33,878 bases of DNA, taken from the NCBI RefSeq assembly GCF_002559405.1, contig NZ_NTZO01000040.1, positions 1-33,878 of the forward strand, given 5' to 3'. Below the pieces are notes generated by a model. The model saw only the letters and a list, made by a program, of their open reading frames with translations, did not search any database and was not told the origin of the DNA. Origin of the DNA: Bacillus sp. AFS001701 (GTDB lineage: Bacteria > Bacillota > Bacilli > Bacillales > Bacillaceae_G). The position numbers and the translations under genes were made by a program. This document shows, in pieces, positions 19,508 through 26,110 of this stretch (position 1 is the stretch's first letter; the number at the start of each line of letters is the position of its first letter).

Positions 19508-19579
19508 TGACCCGTACGGGATTCGAACCCGTGTTACCGCCGTGAAAGGGCGGTGTCTTAACCACTTGACCAACGGGCC
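19508..19579 (-). tRNA. tRNA-Glu (anticodon TTC)
   Basis: The minus strand begins GGCCCGT and ends ACGGGTCA; the 7-bp acceptor pairs. The anticodon stem CCGCC/GGCGG encloses the loop CTTTCAC, giving TTC. The T arm contains GGGTTCGAATCCC. The 72-nt gene has no encoded CCA (TAC follows), so CCA must be added after transcription. Confidence 0.97.
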
Positions 19580-19590
19580 GTTAAAGGGAA

Positions 19591-19667
19591 TGGTAGCGGC
19601 GGAGGGAGTCGAACCCACGACCTCACGGGTATGAACCGTACGCTCTAGCCAGCTGAGCTACACCGCC
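19591..19667 (-). tRNA. tRNA-Met (anticodon CAT, elongator type)
   Basis: The minus strand begins GGCGGTGTAGCTCAGCTGG and ends CGCCGCTACCA with CCA encoded (77 nt). The anticodon stem TACGG/CCGTG carries the loop TTCATAC, giving CAT. The sequence resembles the Bacillus elongator tRNA-Met rather than initiator tRNA, which starts CGCGGGG. A CAT anticodon could also mean tRNA-Ile2, but this body matches Met as I know it. It is 11 bp upstream of tRNA-Glu. Confidence 0.95.
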
Positions 19668-19690
19668 ATTATCTTTAAACGACAAGATTT

Positions 19691-19719
19691 ATATTATCAT
19701 GGTACTAATTAACCGTCAA
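19691..19719 (-). promoter_or_regulatory. tRNA operon promoter (sigma A)
   Basis: The minus strand has -35 TTGACG (19714-19719), a 17-bp spacer and -10 TAATAT (19691-19696) with an extended TG (TGATAATAT), 24 bp before tRNA-Met. Confidence 0.7.
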
Positions 19720-19751
19720 CAGTTTTTTTAAATCTTATTTTATTATTTTTT

Positions 19752-19785
19752 TTCATACAAAAACGCACCCATTAAAGAGTGCGTG
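19752..19785 (-). terminator. Terminator of yabR
   Basis: Minus-strand ACGCACTC and GGGTGCGT (19763-19784) form an 8-bp stem (one G-T), followed by TTTTTG. It lies between yabR and the tRNA promoter. Confidence 0.85.
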
Positions 19786-19822
19786 TTCTATATACCTATT
19801 TATGTCCTGACAAGGTAGGAAA

Positions 19823-20293
19823 TTAGCCTCGACGAGCTCCACGGCCACCACGTTTAGATTCTGTGTTACGTTTTAATGAAGCTAGACGGTCTTCACTGTC
19901 TTTTAAAAATTTACTCATTTTTTGATCAAATGTTTCTTTAACCGGACGTTGATCCGAACGGTTTTGATTTTTGCCACGGTTACCACCACCGCCACCTCCA
20001 TATGAAGGTCTGCTTTGACGAGGTCTTTGCTCACGCTCTCCCTCTTTTACTGGTGGACGTTCTTTCGCTTTTTTGATTGAAAGACCGATTTTACCGTCTT
20101 TTTCAACATTGATTACTTTTACTTCTACTTCATCGCCAACTTTTAAATGTTCGTTAATATCTTTAACATAGTTGTCAGCTACTTCACTAATGTGAACAAG
20201 TCCAGTTACTCCTTCTGGTAACTCTACAAAAGCACCAAAATTTGTAATCCCTGTAACTTTCCCACTAACTTTGCTGCCTACCTCAATTGACAT
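19823..20293 (-). CDS. yabR: S1-domain RNA-binding protein YabR
   Basis: A 156-residue protein with one S1 RNA-binding domain at 3-72 (GKVTGITNFGAFVELPEG, GLVHISEVADNYV, VKVINVEKDGKIGLSIKKA). The rest is a basic, disordered tail with a six-glycine run, NRGKNQNRSDQRP and a final RGGRGARRG. It is somewhat longer than the B. subtilis protein (about 128 residues), mainly in this tail. It is expected in the cytoplasm with RNA or ribosomes; a precise role is not known to me. The ATG at 20293 is preceded by GGAGGAG with an eight-T spacer of about ten bases. It has a consensus promoter of its own. Confidence 0.92.
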   Translation of the reverse strand: MSIEVGSKVSGKVTGITNFGAFVELPEGVTGLVHISEVADNYVKDINEHLKVGDEVEVKVINVEKDGKIGLSIKKAKERPPVKEGEREQRPRQSRPSYGGGGGGNRGKNQNRSDQRPVKETFDQKMSKFLKDSEDRLASLKRNTESKRGGRGARRG

Positions 20294-20336
20294 AAAAAAA
20301 ATGCTCCTCCTTAAAAATGTTAACTGGATTTACTAT

Positions 20337-20366
20337 ATTATATAAAATTATAAAAACAAGTGTCAA
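20337..20366 (-). promoter_or_regulatory. Consensus sigma A promoter of yabR
   Basis: The minus strand has perfect TTGACA (20361-20366) and perfect TATAAT (20337-20342) with an 18-bp spacer, in the divIC-yabR gap. Confidence 0.85.
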
Positions 20367-20377
20367 TGAAACGATAA

Positions 20378-20755
20378 TTACTTGATATTAGGAAAAATTA
20401 TTTCTCCCTTTTTAGAAAAAAATAAGTTTTTTCTAGCTAACTCAATAATATATTGATCATCGTTCAATTGGTCGATCATGCGCTTCGAATCCTCTACCGT
20501 ACTCTTAGTTTTCTTTAACTCAACCTTTGCTAGTTTTAGTTGCTTTACTTTAGATGAATACACATGTTGTTGTGTTACATAATGAGATTGTAATAAAAAG
20601 AATAGGGGGACAGTTAAAAAGCAGAATAATGAAATTCGCACTAAAAACTTTTTAAAACTCCTTCTCCTTGGCTTAACACCATTTTCCTCAACTAAAGTAA
20701 TATTTTGTTTATCTTGAACTTGTCTAGTTAAATCTAATTTTCTCGCATGTTCCAC
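20378..20755 (-). CDS. divIC: Cell division protein DivIC
   Basis: Single-pass divisome protein that pairs with FtsL and DivIB at the septum; also needed for septation in sporulation. The 125-residue protein has a basic cytoplasmic N terminus, one membrane span (about 39-57, ISLFCFLTVPLFFLL), then an extracytoplasmic coiled coil (KQLKLAKVELKKTKSTVEDS) ending in the DivIC motif DDQYIIELARKNLFFSKKGE. The start is GTG at 20755, directly after the yabQ stop, with AGGAGG nine bases upstream inside yabQ, so it is coupled to yabQ. Confidence 0.94.
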   Translation of the reverse strand: MEHARKLDLTRQVQDKQNITLVEENGVKPRRRSFKKFLVRISLFCFLTVPLFFLLQSHYVTQQHVYSSKVKQLKLAKVELKKTKSTVEDSKRMIDQLNDDQYIIELARKNLFFSKKGEIIFPNIK

Positions 20756-21367
20756 CTATTTCTTCCTCCTATCTAAAAGGTCCTTTACTTTTTTAATAGT
20801 AGTAAGGAAGATATTCTTGAATTTTCCGAAAACTCCTTTAAATTGTATTAAATAGTTTTTGACTCGTTTTGGCACAAAAAACCAACATACTCTGCCGAAA
20901 AACAAAAGAATTGATAGTACTACGTTGTAAACTAAACGGATTAGTCGAATAAGGAGTCCATAAATAAACAAAAGAATGATAATTATTACCTGAATAATCC
21001 ACTTTATAGGTTTTACAATAAATATTACGATCAACTTTACTATAATGCGATAAATGCTAATAACTAGTTGAATAACAAGTTCTAATATTTTTTTATAAAT
21101 AGTTCGAAAAAGACTTTGATATGCCGCATAACCACATAGTAAAGCTAATAGTAAATAAAACCTAAGTGCACCTTCATTAACTAAGTATAATACATAAAAA
21201 ACTAATAGAGCTTGAAAAATCCAAAATAATATATCAGTTGCAAATACAATCAATCGATTACGAGTACCTCGATATAAAAAACGATGGTATGTATCTAGTG
21301 CCATACCAAGATAAGCACCCATACCGACCATCGCTATCATAGAGTAGAACTGAACGTTTAAGCTCAT
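20756..21367 (-). CDS. yabQ: Spore cortex/membrane protein YabQ
   Basis: A 203-residue polytopic membrane protein. Three hydrophobic spans (about 9-25, 39-63, 69-87) are followed by a long, very hydrophobic stretch of I, L and V (about 95-157) that could hold two or more spans, and a basic tail ending DRRKK. B. subtilis YabQ is a sigma E-made protein needed for spore cortex formation. Its start overlaps the yabP stop by 4 bp (ATGA) and its stop abuts divIC. Confidence 0.9.
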   Translation of the reverse strand: MSLNVQFYSMIAMVGMGAYLGMALDTYHRFLYRGTRNRLIVFATDILFWIFQALLVFYVLYLVNEGALRFYLLLALLCGYAAYQSLFRTIYKKILELVIQLVISIYRIIVKLIVIFIVKPIKWIIQVIIIILLFIYGLLIRLIRLVYNVVLSILLFFGRVCWFFVPKRVKNYLIQFKGVFGKFKNIFLTTIKKVKDLLDRRKK

Positions 21368-21669
21368 TTAAATAGCTTGCTAAAGATTCCTTTAGCTTTC
21401 CCCGAGTTGTATTCGTCAATATAACAAAGTTCATTAATCTTTCCCTTGATTGCTACATGACCTTTTTCTACATCGAGGTTTTTCATTTGTAAATTATGAC
21501 CTTTAATATGCAAAAAGCCTAAAGCTGTTTCTAATAGGAACTCTTCACTATCAAAGCTCTCAACCTGTTTTACTCCAGTAATTTCAAGATATCTTCTACT
21601 TTTTAACGATAAATCCTGCTCGATTATTTGGCTTGTATTTTTCGCATTTAACTCATATGGATTATTCAT
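21364..21669 (-). CDS. yabP: Sporulation protein YabP
   Basis: A 101-residue member of the YabP/YqfC family, made in the mother cell under sigma E in B. subtilis. It shows the family core: SRRYLEITGVKQVESFDSEEF (24-44), GFLHIKGHNLQMKNLDVEKG and VAIKGKINELCY. AAATGGAGGG precedes the ATG at 21669. It overlaps yabQ by 4 bp. The gap to rqcP (21670-21759) contains a possible sigma E -10 element. Confidence 0.92.
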   Translation of the reverse strand: MNNPYELNAKNTSQIIEQDLSLKSRRYLEITGVKQVESFDSEEFLLETALGFLHIKGHNLQMKNLDVEKGHVAIKGKINELCYIDEYNSGKAKGIFSKLFK

Positions 21670-21737
21670 ACTAGTCCCTCCATTTACATAAACTGTACCT
21701 CTTGTAAATCGATTCCTAATACAGTGTTATTTGTACA

Positions 21738-21745
21738 AGTATATG
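21738..21745 (-). promoter_or_regulatory. Possible sigma E -10 element for yabPQ
   Basis: The minus strand reads CATATACT, which fits the sigma E -10 pattern CATAYAMT. I cannot see a convincing -35 14-15 bases upstream, so this is tentative; it is listed because yabP and yabQ belong to the sigma E regulon in B. subtilis. Confidence 0.3.
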
Positions 21746-21759
21746 AAGGGACAACTTTT

Positions 21760-22029
21760 TTAGAACAAGCTATCTGACAGTTTTTCCTCACTAATGATTG
21801 TATACATTGCATCTGCTTCTTCTTTTCGAACGGTCTCTTTAAGTAAATTAATTTTTGCTGTAACAATTTTTTGTCCAAATCGAATTTTTAATTCGTCATT
21901 TACTTTGACTTCTGTAGATGCTTTTGCAACTGTTCCATTGATTGTTATTCTTCCTTGGTCAGCTACTTCTTTTGCAAGTGTACGACGCTTAATAATTCTC
22001 GATACTTTTAAAAATTTATCAAGTCTCAT
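21760..22029 (-). CDS. rqcP: S4-domain protein RqcP (YabO, Hsp15-like)
   Basis: An 89-residue protein made of one S4 RNA-binding domain: MRLDKFLKVSRIIKRRTLAKEV, GRITINGTVAKAST and VNDELKIRFG. YabO of B. subtilis is RqcP, which works with RqcH on stalled 50S subunits in ribosome-associated quality control; older annotations call it hslR. GAGGAG precedes the ATG at 22029. It lies 34 bp after mazG and probably shares its transcript. Confidence 0.94.
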   Translation of the reverse strand: MRLDKFLKVSRIIKRRTLAKEVADQGRITINGTVAKASTEVKVNDELKIRFGQKIVTAKINLLKETVRKEEADAMYTIISEEKLSDSLF

Positions 22030-22063
22030 AATTTATTCTCCTCAATTCTCATTCAATAAGACA

Positions 22064-23518
22064 TTATTCATATTTTTTAGCTTCATTCCATATCTCATCC
22101 ATTTCTTCAAGAGATACATCAGAAAATGTCTTGTTTATTTCACGAAGTCTTGATTCAATATATTGAAAACGTTTTGTAAATTTCATATTTGTTTTTAAAA
22201 TCGCTTCTTCAGGATTTACATCTATAAAACGTGCTAAATTAACAATACTAAATAAAAGATCACCAAGTTCCGCTTCAACTTTAGACTGATCGTTCAATTT
22301 GATGGCATCAAGTACTTCAGCTAACTCTTCGTTAACCTTATCCACTACTGGCGGTAGTTCCTTCCAATCAAACCCTACTTTCGCAGCCTTAGTTTGAAGT
22401 TTCTCTGCTTTTAATATTCCTGAAAGATCCTTTGGTATGCCTGAAAGAACAGATTCAATGACATGTCCTTTTTCAGCTTGTTTTAATTCTTGCCAATTTT
22501 TTAGTACGTCTTCCTCATCATTCACATGAACTGTTGAAAATACGTGAGGGTGACGATAGATTAGTTTGCTTACTAATCCTTGAATTACATCTTGGATTGA
22601 GAAGTAACCTTCATCTTCTCCAATTTGGGCGTGTAACATGACTTGAAGTAAAACATCTCCAAGTTCTTCAATAATATGATCGTCATCTTCTTCATCGATT
22701 GCTTCAAGTAGCTCATAAGCCTCTTCTAATAAGTATTTTTTCAATGATTCATGTGTTTGCTTTTGATCCCACGGACATCCATTAGGGCCTCTTAAAGTAG
22801 CAATGACAGAACGAAGTGTTTCAAATTGATGATACAGATCCTCTTCATTTTTAACTGGAGGTACATAAACGCTTGTCAAATTATTAATTGATGTATCGCG
22901 ATCTAACTCATATAGTGGTACTCTTCTTATTTGCTCATTTGAACTACCCGCTGCCGTAACTATTACGACTTCATAATCATCAGGAAGCTGCTCCATTAGC
23001 TTTAATTTCGCGTGTGAGGCAGTCATTTGATCGTAAACCTGGCAGATGATCAAATGCTGTCTAAACGTAATCGACTCCGCCCCTAAATCCGTTGCATCAA
23101 CAAACTGGAAGCCTTCGATTGGATCAATTTTCAAACTTGTAAACATCGCATCTAAGAAGCTTTGTCCACCTTTGATGTCTAGCTGGATATTTCCTTCATC
23201 TGCAAGCTCTATTAATAGCTGAACAGTTTTTTCCGCTACAAGAGGATGGCCTGGTACAGCATATGTAATTGCACCTTCTTCAGAAACTTTCACCAGTAGT
23301 TGAACAATTTCTTCATATACCTCTTCAAAACGATCATGTTTTTCATAAATTTCATCGAATGATTGGAACGTTAATCCTTCTTTTTCTAATTCACTTATAA
23401 CAGGGTGGTCTTTTGTACGTAAATAAAGATTGTCAGTTTTTTGTAACTCTTTATAGATACCAAATGGAAGCTGATTAAGGTCACCTGCTCCTAAACCTAA
23501 AACTGTAATCTTGTTCAT
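22064..23518 (-). CDS. mazG: Nucleoside triphosphate pyrophosphohydrolase MazG with SAM-methylase-like domain (YabN)
   Basis: A 484-residue two-part protein. The first about 220 residues form a tetrapyrrole-methylase-type fold (VLGLGAGDLNQLP, YAVPGHPLVAEKTV, QVYDQMTASHAKLKLME). Residues about 235-484 contain two MazG halves: RGPNGCPWDQKQTHESLKKY with LLEEAYELLEAI and EELGDVLLQVMLHA, then NEELAEVLDAI with EAELGDLLFSIVNLARF. The MazG part removes pyrophosphate from non-canonical NTPs in the cytoplasm; the methylase-like part has no role I can assign. Fused architecture is normal for Bacillus YabN. It lies 18 bp after yabM. Confidence 0.95.
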   Translation of the reverse strand: MNKITVLGLGAGDLNQLPFGIYKELQKTDNLYLRTKDHPVISELEKEGLTFQSFDEIYEKHDRFEEVYEEIVQLLVKVSEEGAITYAVPGHPLVAEKTVQLLIELADEGNIQLDIKGGQSFLDAMFTSLKIDPIEGFQFVDATDLGAESITFRQHLIICQVYDQMTASHAKLKLMEQLPDDYEVVIVTAAGSSNEQIRRVPLYELDRDTSINNLTSVYVPPVKNEEDLYHQFETLRSVIATLRGPNGCPWDQKQTHESLKKYLLEEAYELLEAIDEEDDDHIIEELGDVLLQVMLHAQIGEDEGYFSIQDVIQGLVSKLIYRHPHVFSTVHVNDEEDVLKNWQELKQAEKGHVIESVLSGIPKDLSGILKAEKLQTKAAKVGFDWKELPPVVDKVNEELAEVLDAIKLNDQSKVEAELGDLLFSIVNLARFIDVNPEEAILKTNMKFTKRFQYIESRLREINKTFSDVSLEEMDEIWNEAKKYE

Positions 23519-23536
23519 TTTGATCCTCCTGTTCTT

Positions 23537-25126
23537 TTAAGAAAGCCATTTCTGTAATTTTTCACTTTTAACGATTGAGCTTAGCTCTTCTACTGTAAAT
23601 AACTTAATTTTTATTAATACAATCGCGAATACGATTGCTCCTACAACCGCTGAAGATAATGCCTCAACTAACATTCTTAAACGAAGTGGGTTAATAAACA
23701 TCGCATATTTTTCAAAAACATATTCATAACCATATACACAACCATACATAATGGCTACAGATACTAGTAATTTCACAATAAACTTAAAGTCAAAAAATGT
23801 TACTTTTGACAATTTATATATATAAGCTAAGTTTAAAATCGTAACAATAATTAAAGCAGATACCGTTGAATAAGCTGCTCCTTTAGATCCGATTTGCTCC
23901 ATTAAAATAATATTTCCAATAAATTTAACACATCCTCCAGCAATGACATTTAAAGCCGGAATTAAACTTTTACCTAATCCTTGTGCGATTGAAGATGTCG
24001 TAATCGATACCCCAGCAAAGAAGATCGATATACATAAAACAGTTAGGACATCCGTTCCTAAATCATTTCGATAAAGCATGATATTGGTTGGATGGATAAT
24101 TGAAATTAAACCAATTGTAGCTGCTGCTCCTACTACAATACTTACTCTAATGGCACCTGAGATTCGATTATTAATAGAATGATGTTCTTTACGAACTAAT
24201 TCACTAGATAAATACGGAATTAGGGCCAGTGAAAATGATGAAGCAATGACAGAGCCTAATTGAATTAGCGGAAATCCACGATCATAAATACCCTTTACTA
24301 GCTTAGCACCTTCAACATGATATCCATATTGTACTAGTAACGGATAAAAAGAGAGTGAATCGATAAACTGAATGAATACAAGTACTAAACTACTTAAGCT
24401 TAGTAGGATACCTTGATACAAAATTGTTTTTAATTCTAAGCGATAGGTTTTGAGTAAACCAAATGATGGTATGGTCAAACCAGAACCACGAAAAGAAACC
24501 CAATAAAAGAAGTACAGTATCGCTGCTATACTACCAAGTATCGAACCTGAAACAGCCCCTGCACCTACAATATAAAGATTGTCGGTCGTTTGCATTAAAT
24601 AAAGGGACAGCACTAAAATCGTAATGACTCGAATTAATTGCTCAATCACCTGACTGACTGAAGTTGGACCCATATCCCCTAAACCTTGATAATATCCTCG
24701 AAATGCTGAAGTGATTGGAACAAATAAAAAGCCAACACTAACAACACGGATTAACATCGCTAAATGATCATCACGCATGAACTTCGCTATACTATTACTT
24801 CCTATGTATAAAGTAAAGAAACACAATATACCAATGACTAACAACATCATAAATGTTGCATAAACCAAATCTTTAGCCCCTTTATCATCTTTTTTAGCCA
24901 TTCTTTCAGCCACATAAGATGATAAAACTAAAGGAAAGCCATATGTAGAAAAAGCTAAAGCAATTGCGTAGACAGGATATACCTGTTGGTAAATATAGTA
25001 ACCTAAATCGCCGGCAATATTTTGATAAGGAATTTTATAAAACGCACTTAGTACTTTCGATAATAATGATGCTATCGTTATGAACAAAGCCCCTTGTAGG
25101 GCTGCTTTTTGCTTAGCTTTTTGCAA
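23537..25126 (-). CDS. yabM: MOP-family polysaccharide flippase YabM (SpoVB/MurJ-like)
   Basis: A 529-residue polytopic membrane protein, about 14 spans, of the MATE/MVF superfamily. The N terminus GALFITIASLLSKVLSAFYKIPYQNIAG is typical of SpoVB-like lipid-linked oligosaccharide flippases. Its position before mazG makes it the counterpart of B. subtilis YabM, not of SpoVB, which lies elsewhere. The substrate is unknown; a role in moving a lipid-linked wall precursor is inferred from the family. The start is TTG at 25126, with AAAGGAG about 11 bases upstream, slightly long. Tandem terminators separate it from spoVT, and a 15-bp palindrome lies in its leader. Confidence 0.9.
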   Translation of the reverse strand: MQKAKQKAALQGALFITIASLLSKVLSAFYKIPYQNIAGDLGYYIYQQVYPVYAIALAFSTYGFPLVLSSYVAERMAKKDDKGAKDLVYATFMMLLVIGILCFFTLYIGSNSIAKFMRDDHLAMLIRVVSVGFLFVPITSAFRGYYQGLGDMGPTSVSQVIEQLIRVITILVLSLYLMQTTDNLYIVGAGAVSGSILGSIAAILYFFYWVSFRGSGLTIPSFGLLKTYRLELKTILYQGILLSLSSLVLVFIQFIDSLSFYPLLVQYGYHVEGAKLVKGIYDRGFPLIQLGSVIASSFSLALIPYLSSELVRKEHHSINNRISGAIRVSIVVGAAATIGLISIIHPTNIMLYRNDLGTDVLTVLCISIFFAGVSITTSSIAQGLGKSLIPALNVIAGGCVKFIGNIILMEQIGSKGAAYSTVSALIIVTILNLAYIYKLSKVTFFDFKFIVKLLVSVAIMYGCVYGYEYVFEKYAMFINPLRLRMLVEALSSAVVGAIVFAIVLIKIKLFTVEELSSIVKSEKLQKWLS

Positions 25127-25162
25127 AAGGATTACAACTCCTTTGTTAGACGGTTCACCCTT

Positions 25163-25177
25163 TAATGTATTACATTA
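25163..25177. repeat. Perfect palindrome in the yabM leader, operator-like
   Basis: TAATGTA-T-TACATTA is a perfect 7+1+7 dyad 37 bp upstream of the yabM start. The upstream minus-strand TTGGCA (with TAATAA 17 bases on) and TTTACA could be part of a sigma A promoter, which would place the dyad at or just after the start of transcription. I do not recognise the site. Confidence 0.45.
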
Positions 25178-25199
25178 TTAGGGCTTATGTAAAGAGTTG

Positions 25200-25246
25200 C
25201 CAAAAGAAAAACCCTCGCTTTTCCAATTTTAGCAAGTAATGGTTTT
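25200..25246 (-). terminator. Second terminator between spoVT and yabM
   Basis: Minus-strand AAAACC and CTTGCT (with an ATTA bulge between) pair with AGCGAG and GGTTTT (25208-25246), followed by TTTTCTTTT. It lies downstream of the spoVT terminator. Confidence 0.6.
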
Positions 25247-25279
25247 TTAAAATGTAAATCCGGTAGTTTGATATCAAAG

Positions 25280-25320
25280 GGAAAAACAAAGACCAGTTAA
25301 GGTAATATTCCTTTACTGGC
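25280..25320 (-). terminator. Terminator of spoVT
   Basis: Minus-strand CCAGTAAAGG and CCTTAACTGG (25293-25319) form a 10-bp stem with one mismatch, followed by TCTTTGTTTTT. Confidence 0.8.
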
Positions 25321-25342
25321 CCATGTTTTACTTCATATATGA

Positions 25343-25879
25343 TTATTGCTCCATTTGTCTAGCTAAGAAGTTAGTAGCAGTATCGATTGCTTTCTTTTCC
25401 ACTTCAGAAATTGTTTTATCTTTTGAAAAGATAACAACAGCTCCAATCGGATCCCCACTTGCGATAATTGCTCCTACTGCATAGGATTGATATTTTTCAA
25501 TTACACTTTCGATAAATGAAGCTTCCCCAGGCTCGCTAACTACTTTTGAGTTACGCTCCGCCATAGTTTTTTCGATAATATCACCAATGTTTTTGTTTAA
25601 GTATTCTTTTTTGGAAGCCCCTGCAACTGCTACAACTGAATCTCGGTCACTTATAATAACAGTATGTCCAAGTGTGTCGTAAAGTGCATCAGCGTATTCC
25701 TTCGCAAAATCACTTAATTCACTAATTGGTGAATATTTCTTTAAAATGACTTCTCCATCTCGGTCCACAAATATTTCTAATGGATCACCTTCACGAATCC
25801 GTAAAGTTCTCCTAATTTCTTTTGGTATTACTACTCGACCTAAATCGTCAATTCGACGAACAATACCTGTTGCTTTCAT
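25343..25879 (-). CDS. spoVT: Stage V sporulation protein T, forespore transcription regulator
   Basis: Made in the forespore under sigma G, SpoVT activates or represses many sigma G genes. The 178-residue protein has an N-terminal AbrB-type swapped-hairpin DNA-binding domain (about 3-50, GIVRRIDDLGRVVIPKEIRRTL), nearly identical to B. subtilis, and a C-terminal GAF-like domain (about 56-178). The frame opens at GTG 25900, but that GTG forms part of the ribosome binding site GAGGAGG; the ATG at 25879 gives the known start MKATGIV. A sigma G-like promoter and a leader hairpin lie upstream. Confidence 0.97.
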   Translation of the reverse strand: MKATGIVRRIDDLGRVVIPKEIRRTLRIREGDPLEIFVDRDGEVILKKYSPISELSDFAKEYADALYDTLGHTVIISDRDSVVAVAGASKKEYLNKNIGDIIEKTMAERNSKVVSEPGEASFIESVIEKYQSYAVGAIIASGDPIGAVVIFSKDKTISEVEKKAIDTATNFLARQMEQ

Positions 25880-25933
25880 ACTTGTAAAGCGCCTCCTCAC
25901 TTACTTGCATGTCTACGTTGATGAAAGATATCC

Positions 25934-25958
25934 GAGTGACAATGAGGTAAGGTCACCC
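25934..25958 (-). promoter_or_regulatory. Leader hairpin of spoVT
   Basis: Minus-strand GGGTGAC (25958-25952) and GTCACTC (25940-25934) form seven pairs (one G-T) with an 11-base loop containing CCTCA. The hairpin would lie at the very 5' end of the predicted transcript; the loop bases are complementary to TGAGG in the spoVT ribosome binding site. Confidence 0.45.
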
Positions 25959-25969
25959 TTAATTAATGA

Positions 25970-25999
25970 TAGTATCCTACACAACGAAAGTTCTATACA
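25970..25999 (-). promoter_or_regulatory. Candidate sigma G promoter of spoVT
   Basis: The minus strand has TGTATA (25994-25999), a 17-bp spacer and GATACTA (25970-25976). The sigma G pattern is about TGHATA, 17-18 bp, CATAMTA; only the first -10 base differs. spoVT is a sigma G gene in B. subtilis. Confidence 0.7.
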
Positions 26000-26028
26000 A
26001 AATAAGTGAGATTTTTTAACACCTTTAC

Positions 26029-26052
26029 TAAAAATATAGTACTATAAGCACT
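26029..26052 (-). terminator. Weak terminator after mfd
   Basis: Minus-strand AGTGC, loop TTATA, GTACT (26038-26052) is a 5-bp stem followed by ATATTTTTAG. It also contains the 12-bp palindrome TATAGTACTATA. The stem is short, so this is tentative. Confidence 0.35.
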
Positions 26053-26110
26053 TTTTGGTAACTTTTAATTACTTTATCGCCTAATTAAAACAACCACTTG
26101 CATTACTTCA

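Noticed and set aside
19434-19634. Plus-strand open frame of 66 codons
   Set aside because: It runs across both tRNA genes and the tRNA terminator; there is no ribosome binding site and no protein-like pattern.
21684-21878. Minus-strand 64-codon frame bridging rqcP and yabP
   Set aside because: It overlaps rqcP out of frame and has no ribosome binding site; rqcP and yabP are both convincing in their own frames.
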